A stretch of DNA of 37,993 nucleotides from the NCBI GenBank assembly GCA_015488535.1, contig WFNP01000013.1, positions 1-37,993 of the forward strand, written 5' to 3'. Source of the DNA: Nitratifractor sp. (lineage in GTDB: Bacteria; Campylobacterota; Campylobacteria; Campylobacterales; Sulfurovaceae). Each line of letters opens with the position of its first letter. Position 1 is the stretch's first letter. The translations under genes were made by a program, and so were the position numbers. The notes below the pieces were generated by a model. The model was given only the letters and a program-made list of their open reading frames with translations. It had not been told where the DNA came from and searched no databases. Below are positions 15,894-24,246 of the stretch, piece by piece.

Positions 15894-17111
15894 ATGCTTT
15901 ATAAATACAAAGGAATGGACAGAAGTGGCAAGAGACTAAAAGGGACTATATCTGCCACTTCAGAAGATGAAGCAAAACAGAAGCTGAAATCCCAGGGAAT
16001 ATTTTATGAGTCTTTGAAAGAATCCAGAGATTTTTCACTGGGTTTTACGATGAAAAAAGATATGAGTGGCACTCTGTTGAGTAATTTTTCCAGAGAGTTA
16101 TCCAGTTATATCGGCTCCGGTATGACAATAGCCACTGCACTGAAACTGATGGAAAATCAGCATAAAGATGAAAAAAGTTATCTCTCTTTTTTGAATGATA
16201 TTCGCACATCTGTAGAGGAGGGTCAGCAGTTATATTCAGCTATTGAGTCTCAAAATGTCTATAGACTGCCCGATTTTTTCCTGCATAGTCTCAAAGTTGC
16301 AGGTGAGAGTGGCAAGATGGCTGATGTTCTTGCCAATATGGGACATTTTTTCTCTATGCAAAACAGAGTGCGTAAACAGGTAGTCAATGCCATGGCATAT
16401 CCTCTGTTTATATTTGTTGTAGCTATGGGAATGACCGGTTTTTTGATATCTTTTGTTGTGCCAAAAATCACGGGTATCTTTCAGGATACAGGTCAGGAGT
16501 TGCCAAAAGTTACGCAGTTTGTATTGGGATTGAGTGACTTTTTGTCTCACTACTGGATGGCTCTTTTGATAGGATTTATTATATTTATTGTTCTATTTAA
16601 AGTGGCATACTCCAGGCTGGATTCTTTCAGGCTCTTTATAGATACTATGATTTTGAGGGTTCCTGTATTGGGTGATTTGATTCAAAATCACGAATTGGGA
16701 CGCTTTAGCTATATACTCTCTTTGATGTTGGATTCTGGCGTATCATATGCACAGGCAGTGCAACTGGCATCAACTACATTCAGTAATGAAGCACTACAAA
16801 AAATATTTACTCAAGCCGCTTCACGGGTAGTAGAGGGTAATAAACTATCCAATGCCCTCAATGCTTCAAAAGGTTTGAAACCAAAAAGGAATTTTTTGCA
16901 ATCTTTGGCACTGGGTGAAGAGTCCAGTGAAGTGGCTTCTGTTTTGTTTAATCTGTCCAGATTGTATGCAGAAGAAAATGAAGACAGAATGAAGATGCTG
17001 TTGAGTATGCTTGAGCCTGTAATGATGTTACTTATAGGTGCGATTGTCGGCACTATAGTTACAGCTATGCTATTACCTATATTCAGTATGAATCTAGGAG
17101 CCAAGATATAA
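15894..17111 (+). CDS. Type II secretion / type IV pilus inner-membrane platform protein (GspF/PilC family)
   Basis: A 405-residue inner-membrane protein. It has two cytoplasmic T2SSF domains (about 60-185 and 260-390) with the repeated signature FSRELSSYIGSGMTIATALKLM and FSYILSLMLDSGVSYAQAVQLA, and three hydrophobic helices (about 165-190, 215-240, 370-395), the last rich in Gly and Met. The N-terminal KYKGMDRSGKRLKGTI is typical of GspF/PilC. In assembly systems this protein is the platform linking the ATPase to pseudopilin extraction. No ATPase, prepilin or secretin gene is adjacent, so it must work with parts encoded elsewhere. It could serve pili, DNA uptake (with the ComEC in this window) or secretion. 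Confidence 0.88.
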   Translation: MLYKYKGMDRSGKRLKGTISATSEDEAKQKLKSQGIFYESLKESRDFSLGFTMKKDMSGTLLSNFSRELSSYIGSGMTIATALKLMENQHKDEKSYLSFLNDIRTSVEEGQQLYSAIESQNVYRLPDFFLHSLKVAGESGKMADVLANMGHFFSMQNRVRKQVVNAMAYPLFIFVVAMGMTGFLISFVVPKITGIFQDTGQELPKVTQFVLGLSDFLSHYWMALLIGFIIFIVLFKVAYSRLDSFRLFIDTMILRVPVLGDLIQNHELGRFSYILSLMLDSGVSYAQAVQLASTTFSNEALQKIFTQAASRVVEGNKLSNALNASKGLKPKRNFLQSLALGEESSEVASVLFNLSRLYAEENEDRMKMLLSMLEPVMMLLIGAIVGTIVTAMLLPIFSMNLGAKI

Positions 17112-17172
17112 AAGTAAAATATGCCGATTATAAATACTCATCGTGATATAATCCGCTCAAAAAAGGTTGTTT

Positions 17173-17817
17173 ATGCTGATAGCTCCAAGTATTTTGTCGG
17201 CGGATTTTGGTAATTTGGCAAATGATGTCAAAGCTATATGTGATGCAGGTTGTGATTTTGTGCATGTAGATGTGATGGATGGACACTTCGTCCCCAATAT
17301 GACAATAGGACCGGTAGTCGTAGAGGCTGTGGCAAAAGCAGCTACAAAGCCTTTGGATATACATTTGATGGTAGAAGACAACAACTTTTTTGTTGATTTG
17401 TATGCTGGTATGAAGCCTGAATTTATATCATTTCATATAGAGTCTGAAAGGCATCCCAACCGTTTGGCTCAAAAGATTCGCTCTTTGGGTATAAAACCCT
17501 CTGTGGTACTCAATCCTCATACTCCTGCTGAGAGTATAGAGTATCTTTTAGAGTATCTGGATATGGTATTACTAATGAGTGTCAATCCTGGCTTTGGAGG
17601 GCAGAAATTTATACCAAATGTGCTGGATAAGGCAAAGAGATTGAAAGATTTGATACTAAAAAGAAACCCTGATTGTCTGATAGAGATAGATGGTGGAGTA
17701 AGTGATAAAAATATCGCCCAAATCAAAGAAGCAGGTATAGATGTGGCAGTAGCAGGTAGCTATGTATTTAAACACCCTCAGGGGTATAAAGATGCGATAG
17801 AGTCATTGAGGGTATGA
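17173..17817 (+). CDS. rpe: Ribulose-phosphate 3-epimerase
   Basis: It interconverts ribulose-5-phosphate and xylulose-5-phosphate. The TIM-barrel motifs are all present: IAPSILSADFGNL, FVHVDVMDGHFVPNMTIG, LDIHLMV, VLLMSVNPGFGGQKF and IDGGV...VAGSYVF, with the metal-binding His and Asp residues in place. I chose ATG 17173 (214 residues), with AAAAAGG about 7 bases upstream; a TTG six bases earlier in frame is less likely. Its stop overlaps the trpF start by 4 bases. In this lineage it may serve the reductive or oxidative pentose shuffle. Confidence 0.96.
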   Translation: MLIAPSILSADFGNLANDVKAICDAGCDFVHVDVMDGHFVPNMTIGPVVVEAVAKAATKPLDIHLMVEDNNFFVDLYAGMKPEFISFHIESERHPNRLAQKIRSLGIKPSVVLNPHTPAESIEYLLEYLDMVLLMSVNPGFGGQKFIPNVLDKAKRLKDLILKRNPDCLIEIDGGVSDKNIAQIKEAGIDVAVAGSYVFKHPQGYKDAIESLRV

Positions 17818-18404
17818 GAGTAAAAATTTGCGGTATTACAAACTATGAAGATGCCAAATGGGCAATTGATTGCGGTGCTGATGCCTTGGGATTTGTATTT
17901 TATGATAAATCTCCCAGATATATATCACCCTCTGATGCAAGAGCCATTATCGACAGATTGCCTCCATTTGTGGAGAAGGTAGGATTGTTTGTAAATGAGA
18001 CTCCGGAGTATATATCCCATACAGCAAGAGTATCTCATATTACATTGTCTCAGATACATTTTGATGTAGATGATGAGTTTCTTTCCAAAATAGATACTCC
18101 TGTGCTTCCTGTAGTCAGGGCAATGAAGTCTGAGGATATATCCAAATTTTCAGACAGATATCGCCTGATAGATGCATATTGTCAGAGTTACGGAGGCAGT
18201 GGCAAGAGATTAAATCTTGAGTGGTTTACAGACAGGGATAACAGCGATATTATCATTGCCGGAGGTTTGGAGGCGGATAATCTTTTTGAATTGAAAGATT
18301 ATGGCTTTTATGGGGTAGATGTCAGTAGTGGAGTAGAGAGAAGTAAAGGTTTAAAAGACCCTCAAAAGGTAAGGAGATTTATAGAGAATGCGAAATCTCT
18401 TTGA
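17814..18404 (+). CDS. trpF: Phosphoribosylanthranilate isomerase
   Basis: The third step of tryptophan synthesis, an Amadori rearrangement of N-(5'-phosphoribosyl)anthranilate. The TrpF signatures are VKICGITNYEDAKWAIDCGADALGFVFYDKSPRYI (catalytic Cys in KICG), the QIH segment, and IIAGGLEADNL plus GVDVSSGVE for phosphate binding and the catalytic Asp. Length 196, usual for the family. It is not next to other trp genes; it is wedged between rpe and the dnaQ-type gene with overlaps of 4 and 17 bases, so it is expressed in a mixed operon. The fold is shared with Rpe but the motifs are TrpF. Confidence 0.94.
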   Translation: MRVKICGITNYEDAKWAIDCGADALGFVFYDKSPRYISPSDARAIIDRLPPFVEKVGLFVNETPEYISHTARVSHITLSQIHFDVDDEFLSKIDTPVLPVVRAMKSEDISKFSDRYRLIDAYCQSYGGSGKRLNLEWFTDRDNSDIIIAGGLEADNLFELKDYGFYGVDVSSGVERSKGLKDPQKVRRFIENAKSL

Positions 18405-19182
18405 AAAACTTACAAGCACATTTAGTAAGAGAAATGGTGAAATAACTTATGAAATATTTGACAGTATATGCTCACGATATGCTCCTGTGCCTGAAGATAG
18501 TGAATCTATGTATCTCTACCTGCAATCATGCGGATATCCGATAGAGGAGTGGATAGGTGGGTATCGTCTCAGGACTATGTTTACCCCTTACAGTGATGAG
18601 CGATACTGCATAATTGATATTGAGACAAACGGCTCAAAACCGGGGCGTTCACAGGTGATAGAGATAGGGGCGGTTATGGTATGCAAGGGTGAGATCATAG
18701 ACCGATTTGAGACATTTGTAGCATGTGCATATTTACCAAAACATATATCATCAATTACCGGTATAGAGCCTATTGACCTAAAAGATGCACCCACCCGCAA
18801 AGAGGCATTGACAAAACTTAGAGAGTTTTTATCCGATGCTGTATTTGTGGCACACAATGCCAATTTTGATTATACATTTTTGGATTCATCATTCAATCGC
18901 TTTGGATTGGGACATATAGGCAATCCTGTAATATGCACAATAGATTTGGCTAGACGGACATTTGAGAGTGAAAAGTATGGTTTGGCTTATCTAAATGAAA
19001 AGCTTGATTTGGGTATGGAGGCTCACCACAGAGCATATAATGATGCTTTGGCAGCTTCCAAGGTATTGATGAAGAGTTTTGAGACGATTCCAAATTATGT
19101 AAAGAGTACAGATGATTTGGTTCAATTTGCCAAATCAGGATGCAAAGAGAGAAAACGCAAGAGAAAGAGCGAAAGAAAATAA
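18388..19182 (+). CDS. DnaQ-family 3'-5' exonuclease (DEDDh), epsilon-subunit-like
   Basis: A 264-residue protein. The exonuclease domain (about 73-230) has Asp77-x-Glu79 (CIIDIETNG), HNANFD with Asp161, and HRAYNDA with His214 and Asp219, the full DEDDh set, so it should be active. An N-terminal 70-residue extension (EKLTSTFSKRNG...) and a very basic tail (KERKRKRKSERK) flank the domain. It may be the proofreading subunit of DNA polymerase III (dnaQ) or a related exonuclease; H. pylori and C. jejuni have, as I recall, a dnaQ gene beside rpe, which fits. It overlaps trpF by 17 bases. Confidence 0.88.
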   Translation: MRNLFEKLTSTFSKRNGEITYEIFDSICSRYAPVPEDSESMYLYLQSCGYPIEEWIGGYRLRTMFTPYSDERYCIIDIETNGSKPGRSQVIEIGAVMVCKGEIIDRFETFVACAYLPKHISSITGIEPIDLKDAPTRKEALTKLREFLSDAVFVAHNANFDYTFLDSSFNRFGLGHIGNPVICTIDLARRTFESEKYGLAYLNEKLDLGMEAHHRAYNDALAASKVLMKSFETIPNYVKSTDDLVQFAKSGCKERKRKRKSERK

Positions 19183-19203
19183 TACCCTTTCTCTTCTTGT
19201 CAT

Positions 19204-20943
19204 TTATATATGGAACTTTTCTGCGAAGTATTTATCTACATCAAAGTAGATTTCACCCGTGCTGTTTTTAAATGTCAGATTTTTTCTGTCCAGCTCTTTG
19301 AGGCTTTTTTTATTCATAACCGCAAGTAGTGTTCTGACACCTTTTACCAAATTTTTATGATAGTTTGCTATCTCATATCCCTTTCTTTGTATGAGGTATG
19401 AAGCTCTCAATTTGGGGTCTTGTGTTGCCATACCCACAGGGCATTGGTGAGAGCCAAAACCAGAACACATTCTGGCTCTGATACACCCTCCACTCATCAT
19501 AAATCCTCTGGCTATACCCACGGCATCTGCACCCAGTGAGAGAGTAATTACCACATCATCAGGTGTCAAAATCTTACCACTTGCTATGATGCGTATATCA
19601 TCTCTCATTCCGTGTTTTCTTAGTGCATTGTCTATGACATATAGTGCATTATGAAGTGTCAATCCTACAGATTCCATCATCTCCAGTGGGGCTGTTGCAC
19701 TGCCTCCGTCACCACTGTCTATTGTGATAAAATCAGGTAATGCTTTACCCTCTTTTTTTCTGATAGTGGCAGCAGCTACTATTTCATCTACAGATGATGC
19801 ATCACTGACTACAATTTTGATACCTACAGGTTTATTTGACAACTTTTGAAGCTCTCCTATAAAATCAAACAGATGCTCCATTGTGTCAGCATAAGGGAAT
19901 CTGTTTGGACTGAAGAGGTCTTTACCCTCTTCTACACCTCTATAGTATGCGATATCTGCTGTCACTTTGCTACCTGCCAGTTTACCGCCTGTCTGCTTGG
20001 CACCCTGGGCAAGTTTGATTTCTGTCATTCGGCAAAATCTCATAACTTTTTGATATCTTACAGGGTCAAATTTACCATCTTTGTCTCTGACACCATACAA
20101 ACCGGAACTCATCTGGAATATATAGTTTGGAATACTCTCAGGCACCTCTTGAGGAAAACTCTCCAAAGGAGCATCCCAATTGACTCTGAACAGACATCTG
20201 TTTTTGTCATCGTATATATAAGTATTGGCAGTTGGGTTTTCTTTGAGCAGAATTTTTCTAAATATCTTTATAGCATTTGCTTTATTGGATACTTTTTCTA
20301 CAAAATCAAACATTTTATTTGCAAAATCGGTGCCGTGTATAATCTCTAAAAACTCTGCATTATTTAAATTTGGTCTGTATGTATAGAGATGGTTTGATGT
20401 CAATCCCCCCTCTCCTGTATTGTATGTAAATCCTGATATTGTCGCACCAAGCGTAAAGGCTCTTGTAGCTTCCGGACTCAATGCACCGTCACTCATGGCA
20501 GAGCGTATTACAGGGCTTTTTGCCGTAAACGGAATTTTTCTCTTCTCTCCAAATGTGACTGTCAAATTCTTATCCACTTCATCATCATTTAAAACAGTGG
20601 CAGAGTGTTTTAGAATAAATCTTGATTCAGGCAGAGGTTGAGAGACTGAAAAAGATATATAGTTTGGTTTGTCTTTTGCAGCTTTATATACCCAATCTAC
20701 CTTGTCTCTGGATTCAAAAAAGGTCTCTTCTGCAAAATACTGCCTCAGAGGCTCTCTTAAAAGTTCAAAAAGATAACGAAATCGACCAATTACCGGATAG
20801 TTTATCAGTAACTGATGCTCTCTCTGAATATACTTGTCATATATAAACAGCATTATCAGCAGTATAGTTATACCTATTCCTGCATATGCCAATATAGTCC
20901 AAAATAGTTCACCTGTTTCTGTATCTATATTTTGTTGAGTCAC
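19204..20943 (-). CDS. Membrane-anchored glutamate synthase-like FMN-binding protein
   Basis: A 579-residue protein. An N-terminal helix (about 12-31, TILAYAGIGITILLIMLFIY) should anchor it in the inner membrane. The body matches the FMN/iron-sulfur domain of glutamate synthase: SDGALSPEATRAF, EIKLAQGAKQTGGKL, ITIDSGDGGSATAPLEM, IIASGKI, LGADAVGIARGFMMSGGC, and a 3Fe-4S cysteine set Cys-x5-Cys-x7-Cys (GCIRARMCSGFGSHQCPVG). It lacks the N-terminal amidotransferase and C-terminal domains of GltB, so it cannot use glutamine on its own; the actual substrate is unknown. It stands 11 bases after folE and may share its transcript. Confidence 0.85.
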   Translation of the reverse strand: MTQQNIDTETGELFWTILAYAGIGITILLIMLFIYDKYIQREHQLLINYPVIGRFRYLFELLREPLRQYFAEETFFESRDKVDWVYKAAKDKPNYISFSVSQPLPESRFILKHSATVLNDDEVDKNLTVTFGEKRKIPFTAKSPVIRSAMSDGALSPEATRAFTLGATISGFTYNTGEGGLTSNHLYTYRPNLNNAEFLEIIHGTDFANKMFDFVEKVSNKANAIKIFRKILLKENPTANTYIYDDKNRCLFRVNWDAPLESFPQEVPESIPNYIFQMSSGLYGVRDKDGKFDPVRYQKVMRFCRMTEIKLAQGAKQTGGKLAGSKVTADIAYYRGVEEGKDLFSPNRFPYADTMEHLFDFIGELQKLSNKPVGIKIVVSDASSVDEIVAAATIRKKEGKALPDFITIDSGDGGSATAPLEMMESVGLTLHNALYVIDNALRKHGMRDDIRIIASGKILTPDDVVITLSLGADAVGIARGFMMSGGCIRARMCSGFGSHQCPVGMATQDPKLRASYLIQRKGYEIANYHKNLVKGVRTLLAVMNKKSLKELDRKNLTFKNSTGEIYFDVDKYFAEKFHI

Positions 20944-20954
20944 TATGAGTCCTT

Positions 20955-21542
20955 TTAAAAATTTGATGTTGTGTGAGCATTTATCAAATCATAAAACTCA
21001 TTTCTTGTGCGGATATCTTTTTTGAAGAGTCCTCTAAGAGCTGAAGTTACAGTTGTAGAGTTGATTTTTTCTACTCCTCTCATCTCCATACACATATGTC
21101 TTGCCTGTATCACCACTGCTACGCCCTTTGGCTCAATTGCATTACTGATGGCATCGGCTATCTGCTCAGTCATCTGCTCTTGTATCTGAAGTCTTCTGGC
21201 AAATACATTGACTACTCTTGGTATCTTTGAGAGACCTACCACTTTGCCGTTGGGGATATAGGCTACATGGGCTCTGCCGATAATTGGTAGCATATGATGC
21301 TCACACATTGAGTAAAATTCTATATCTCGCACCAATACCATCTCATCATTACTTGTAGTAAACAGGGCAGAGTTTAATATCTCTGAGGGGTCTTGCCTAT
21401 AACCTTCGGTCAAAAAGTTTAATGCTTTTGCTACTCTTGCAGGAGTCTTAATCAAGCCTTCTCTGTTTGGGTCTTCACCGATATTTTCCAATATCTGTCT
21501 TACTGCTTCTTCCAATTTTTGCTGTTGCATATCATAATCCAT
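20955..21542 (-). CDS. folE: GTP cyclohydrolase I
   Basis: It converts GTP to 7,8-dihydroneopterin triphosphate for folate or queuosine-type pathways. The type I (FolE) signatures are visible: [41 protein letters not shown] with the Zn cysteine and His-His, GLSKIPRVV, and [12 protein letters not shown] with the second zinc cysteine, then SALRGLF. Length 195, normal. The ATG at 21542 has no clear ribosome binding site; a second ATG at 21530 (MQQQKLEE) would lie after GGATTATGAT and is possible. A TATAAT lies about 18 bases upstream, implying a very short leader. Confidence 0.95.
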   Translation of the reverse strand: MDYDMQQQKLEEAVRQILENIGEDPNREGLIKTPARVAKALNFLTEGYRQDPSEILNSALFTTSNDEMVLVRDIEFYSMCEHHMLPIIGRAHVAYIPNGKVVGLSKIPRVVNVFARRLQIQEQMTEQIADAISNAIEPKGVAVVIQARHMCMEMRGVEKINSTTVTSALRGLFKKDIRTRNEFYDLINAHTTSNF

Positions 21543-21559
21543 ATTATTAAAGTATCAAT

Positions 21560-21565
21560 ATTATA
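21560..21565 (-). promoter_or_regulatory. -10 element for folE
   Basis: TATAAT on the minus strand in the divergent folE/tig spacer. The predicted start lies about 10 bases before the first folE ATG, leaving almost no 5' leader. Confidence 0.45.
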
Positions 21566-21614
21566 TATGACAAGCTATTAATTTTCAGCATTTTTGGGTA
21601 AAATCATCGCCATT

Positions 21615-21620
21615 TATAAT
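21615..21620 (+). promoter_or_regulatory. -10 element for tig
   Basis: TATAAT on the plus strand, 25 bases before the tig GTG, with AAAGGAAAGAG between as ribosome binding site. Together with the folE -10 it shows the 103-base spacer is a divergent promoter. Confidence 0.55.
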
Positions 21621-21645
21621 TAATATACCATAAAGGAAAGAGCAA

Positions 21646-22947
21646 GTGAATGTAACTGCAAACAGAAAAGATAGTGCAAATGTGGAAATAAGTGCTGAAT
21701 TGTCAAATGCTGATATTGAGCAAAGAGTTGACAAGATAGCCAAAGAGACAGGTAAAAAAATCAAAGTTGATGGTTTTAGAAAAGGTAAAGTGCCACCGGC
21801 AGTAGTGAAAAAACTTTACGGTGAGCAACTAAGACAAGATGCAGAAGCAGAAGTAGTAGGTGAAGTTTTGAAAAAAGCTTATGAAGATGCAGGTATCGAC
21901 CCTGCTACTGTGCTTGGAGACCCTTTTTTCAAAAAGTATGACAAAGATGGCGATACAATCTCTGTAGAGCTTCTTGTATGCACAAAACCAGAGATTGATT
22001 TGGAAGGTTATGAAGAGATTATCCCTAGCTATGATGTGCCAGAAGTTACAGATGAAGAGATTGAAAACAGACTCAAAACACTTGCTGAGCAGAGTGCAAA
22101 ACCTCTACCTATCAAAGAGGACAGAGAGCTTAGAGAGGGTGATGTAGCAGTCTTTGATTTTACCGGTTATCTTGACGGTGAAGAGTTTGAAGGTGGCAAA
22201 GCCGAAAATTATGAGCTTGAGATTGGCTCAAATCAATTCATACCGGGCTTTGAAGAGCAGATGACAGGTATGAAAAAGGGTGAAACAAAAAGAATTAAAG
22301 TAACTTTCCCTGAAGATTATCAAGCTGAGCAACTTGCAGGCAAAGAGGTAGAGTTTGAGATTACTCTACATGATATCAAAGAGAAACAAATCCCTGAGAT
22401 AGATGATGAGTTGGCAAAGAAAATCACTCATAAAGATGATGCTACATTAGATAGTTTAAAAGAGGATGTTAAAAAGCAAATCAGAACAGAGAAGGTAAAC
22501 AAACTTTATAATGAAGAGTTAAAGCCAAAACTTCTTGAAGCTCTTGTAGAGAAATTCGAGATAGATTTACCTGAAACAATCGTAGAGCAAGAGATTGATA
22601 ATCTTGCAAACCAAAAAGCAAGAACAATGACAGAGCAAGAGATAGAAGAGATTAAAAATAGTGAAGAGAAGTTAAATGAGCTTAGAGAGTCTGTCAGAGA
22701 TGAAGCTCAAAGAAGTGTAAAAGCTACATTTATTGTAGATGCTTTGGCAAATAAAGAGGATATCAAAGTAGATGATTCAGAGATTAGCCAAGTACTTTAT
22801 TATGAAGCATTAATGAGTGGTCAAGATCCGGAAGCATTGCTAAAATATTACAAAGAGAACAATCTCTTCCCGGCTATTAAAATGGGTATGATAGAAGATA
22901 GATTATTCTCTAAACTTCTTGAGCTTGACAAGGCAAGTAATATATAG
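21646..22947 (+). CDS. tig: Trigger factor (ribosome-bound chaperone, peptidyl-prolyl isomerase)
   Basis: It meets nascent chains at the ribosome exit tunnel. An N-terminal ribosome-binding domain carries the signature GFRKGKVPPAVV (about 44-55). An FKBP domain (about 150-240) with GDVAVFDFTGYLDGEEFEGG and FIPGFEEQMTGMKKGE follows, and then a long helical C-terminal chaperone domain. Length 433, normal. The start is GTG at 21646, with AAAGGAAAGAG upstream. It leads the order tig-clpP-def-yifB that, as I recall, H. pylori also has, linking folding, proteolysis and N-terminal processing of new proteins. Confidence 0.97.
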   Translation: MNVTANRKDSANVEISAELSNADIEQRVDKIAKETGKKIKVDGFRKGKVPPAVVKKLYGEQLRQDAEAEVVGEVLKKAYEDAGIDPATVLGDPFFKKYDKDGDTISVELLVCTKPEIDLEGYEEIIPSYDVPEVTDEEIENRLKTLAEQSAKPLPIKEDRELREGDVAVFDFTGYLDGEEFEGGKAENYELEIGSNQFIPGFEEQMTGMKKGETKRIKVTFPEDYQAEQLAGKEVEFEITLHDIKEKQIPEIDDELAKKITHKDDATLDSLKEDVKKQIRTEKVNKLYNEELKPKLLEALVEKFEIDLPETIVEQEIDNLANQKARTMTEQEIEEIKNSEEKLNELRESVRDEAQRSVKATFIVDALANKEDIKVDDSEISQVLYYEALMSGQDPEALLKYYKENNLFPAIKMGMIEDRLFSKLLELDKASNI

Positions 22948-23007
22948 TATTCTCTTATTTAAATAGGATATATTCAAAACAGGTGTGATTTTTTCATACA
23001 AAAAGAG

Positions 23008-23039
23008 TATCAGAGGTGATTAAAATTTCACCCCTGATA
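23008..23039. repeat. Imperfect hairpin between tig and clpP
   Basis: Arms TATCAGAGGTGA and TCACCCCTGATA can pair over 12 positions with one mismatch around an 8-base loop. There is no following T run, so it is not a standard terminator. It may slow transcription, protect the tig 3' end, or be an operator-like palindrome before clpP. Confidence 0.5.
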
Positions 23040-23118
23040 TCTCATTTGACTCACAATAGATATGGATATATCCTCTTTCACAAATTTCTTATAAATAACT
23101 TTTCAAAGGTTTTAAAAA

Positions 23119-23703
23119 ATGAGTTATATTCCTTATGTAATAGAACAGACCGGTAGAGGCGAGAGAAGCTACGATATATATTCAAGATTGCTAAAAGACA
23201 GAATTATTATGCTAAGTGGTGAAATTAATGATGCAGTGGCTTCTACAATCGTAGCTCAAATGCTCTTCCTTGAAGCACAAGACCCTGAAAAAGATATATA
23301 TTTTTATATAAATTCTCCCGGTGGAGTAGTAACAAGCGGATTTTCCATATTTGATACAATGAATTATATCAAGCCTGATGTTATTACTATATGTATAGGT
23401 CAAGCAGCTTCTATGGGTGCATTTTTACTTGCTTGTGGAGCCAAAGGCAAAAGATATGCTCTGCCAAGCTCAAGAATTATGATACATCAACCTCTTGGTG
23501 GTGCGCAGGGACAAGCTAGTGATATAGCTATTCAGGCAGAAGAGATACTCAGATTAAAGAGTTATCTCAATAAGATTTTGGCAGAAAGAACTGGTAAAAC
23601 TGTCAAAAGAATAGAAAAAGATACAGAAAGAGACTTTTTTATGTCTGCCAAAGATGCTATGGAGTATGGTTTGATAGATGAAGTATTGTATAAAAGTCTG
23701 TAA
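23119..23703 (+). CDS. clpP: ATP-dependent Clp protease proteolytic subunit ClpP
   Basis: The serine protease barrel that works with ClpA (also encoded here) and ClpX. The 194-residue product shows the catalytic triad Ser98 ([11 protein letters not shown]), His123 ([10 protein letters not shown]) and Asp172 ([11 protein letters not shown]). [25 protein letters not shown] is the canonical start, where the IxxL-binding pocket and axial pore begin. AAAGG stands 9 bases before the ATG. It is separated from clpSA by about 9 kb, as is usual in Campylobacterota. Confidence 0.98.
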   Translation: MSYIPYVIEQTGRGERSYDIYSRLLKDRIIMLSGEINDAVASTIVAQMLFLEAQDPEKDIYFYINSPGGVVTSGFSIFDTMNYIKPDVITICIGQAASMGAFLLACGAKGKRYALPSSRIMIHQPLGGAQGQASDIAIQAEEILRLKSYLNKILAERTGKTVKRIEKDTERDFFMSAKDAMEYGLIDEVLYKSL

Positions 23704-23715
23704 GGAAAAATTACA

Positions 23716-24246
23716 ATGATTAGAGATATTGTAGTATATCCAGATAAGAGACTCAAAGAGGTATCAAAGAGCGTTGAAAATTTTGATAAAGATTTACACA
23801 CTCTATTAGATGATATGTATGATACTATGGTAGCCAAAAACGGTGTCGGACTTGCTGCTATTCAGATAGGGGTGCCTTTGAGAGTGCTTATTATCAACAG
23901 ACCTCTTGATATAGAATCTGATGACCCAAGAGTCCAACAGCCCAAAGAGAATACATTGGAAGTAATCAATCCGGTGATTTTGGAGGCTGAGGGCTCTACC
24001 AAATTTCAGGAGGGTTGTCTATCAGTTCCAGGATATTATGAGGATGTAAACAGATTTAAAAAGATTAAAATAGAGTATCAAAACAGAGATGGCGAAAAAA
24101 TTATTATAGAAGATGATGATTTTTTGGCTATTGCACTCCAGCATGAGATGGATCATCTTAATGGTAAGCTGTTTATAGAAAAATTATCTATCATAAAACG
24201 AAAAAAGTTTGAAAAAGAGTGGAAAAAGAGACTAAAGAAAAAGTAA
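23716..24246 (+). CDS. def: Peptide deformylase
   Basis: A metalloenzyme that removes the formyl group from nascent N-terminal methionine. All three motifs are intact: GVGLAAIQIG (43-52), EGCLSVPG with metal ligand Cys101, and QHEMDHLNG with His143, Glu144 and His147. At 176 residues it is close to the usual length. It follows clpP by 12 bases and overlaps the next gene by 28 bases. The basic tail (KRKKFEKEWKKRLKKK) is typical of the family in this lineage. Confidence 0.97.
   Translation: MIRDIVVYPDKRLKEVSKSVENFDKDLHTLLDDMYDTMVAKNGVGLAAIQIGVPLRVLIINRPLDIESDDPRVQQPKENTLEVINPVILEAEGSTKFQEGCLSVPGYYEDVNRFKKIKIEYQNRDGEKIIIEDDDFLAIALQHEMDHLNGKLFIEKLSIIKRKKFEKEWKKRLKKK

Noticed and set aside
19159-19195. 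Purine/pyrimidine inverted repeat (AAGAGAAAG / CTTTCTCTT) at the end of the dnaQ-type gene
   Set aside because: The arms are low-complexity, one arm is inside the basic C-terminal coding tail, and no T tract follows; too weak to call a terminator.
19846-20349. 167-codon plus-strand ORF opposite the glutamate synthase-like gene
   Set aside because: Its product is Cys-, Phe- and Ile-rich without any motif, and the opposite frame carries the FMN-domain signatures.
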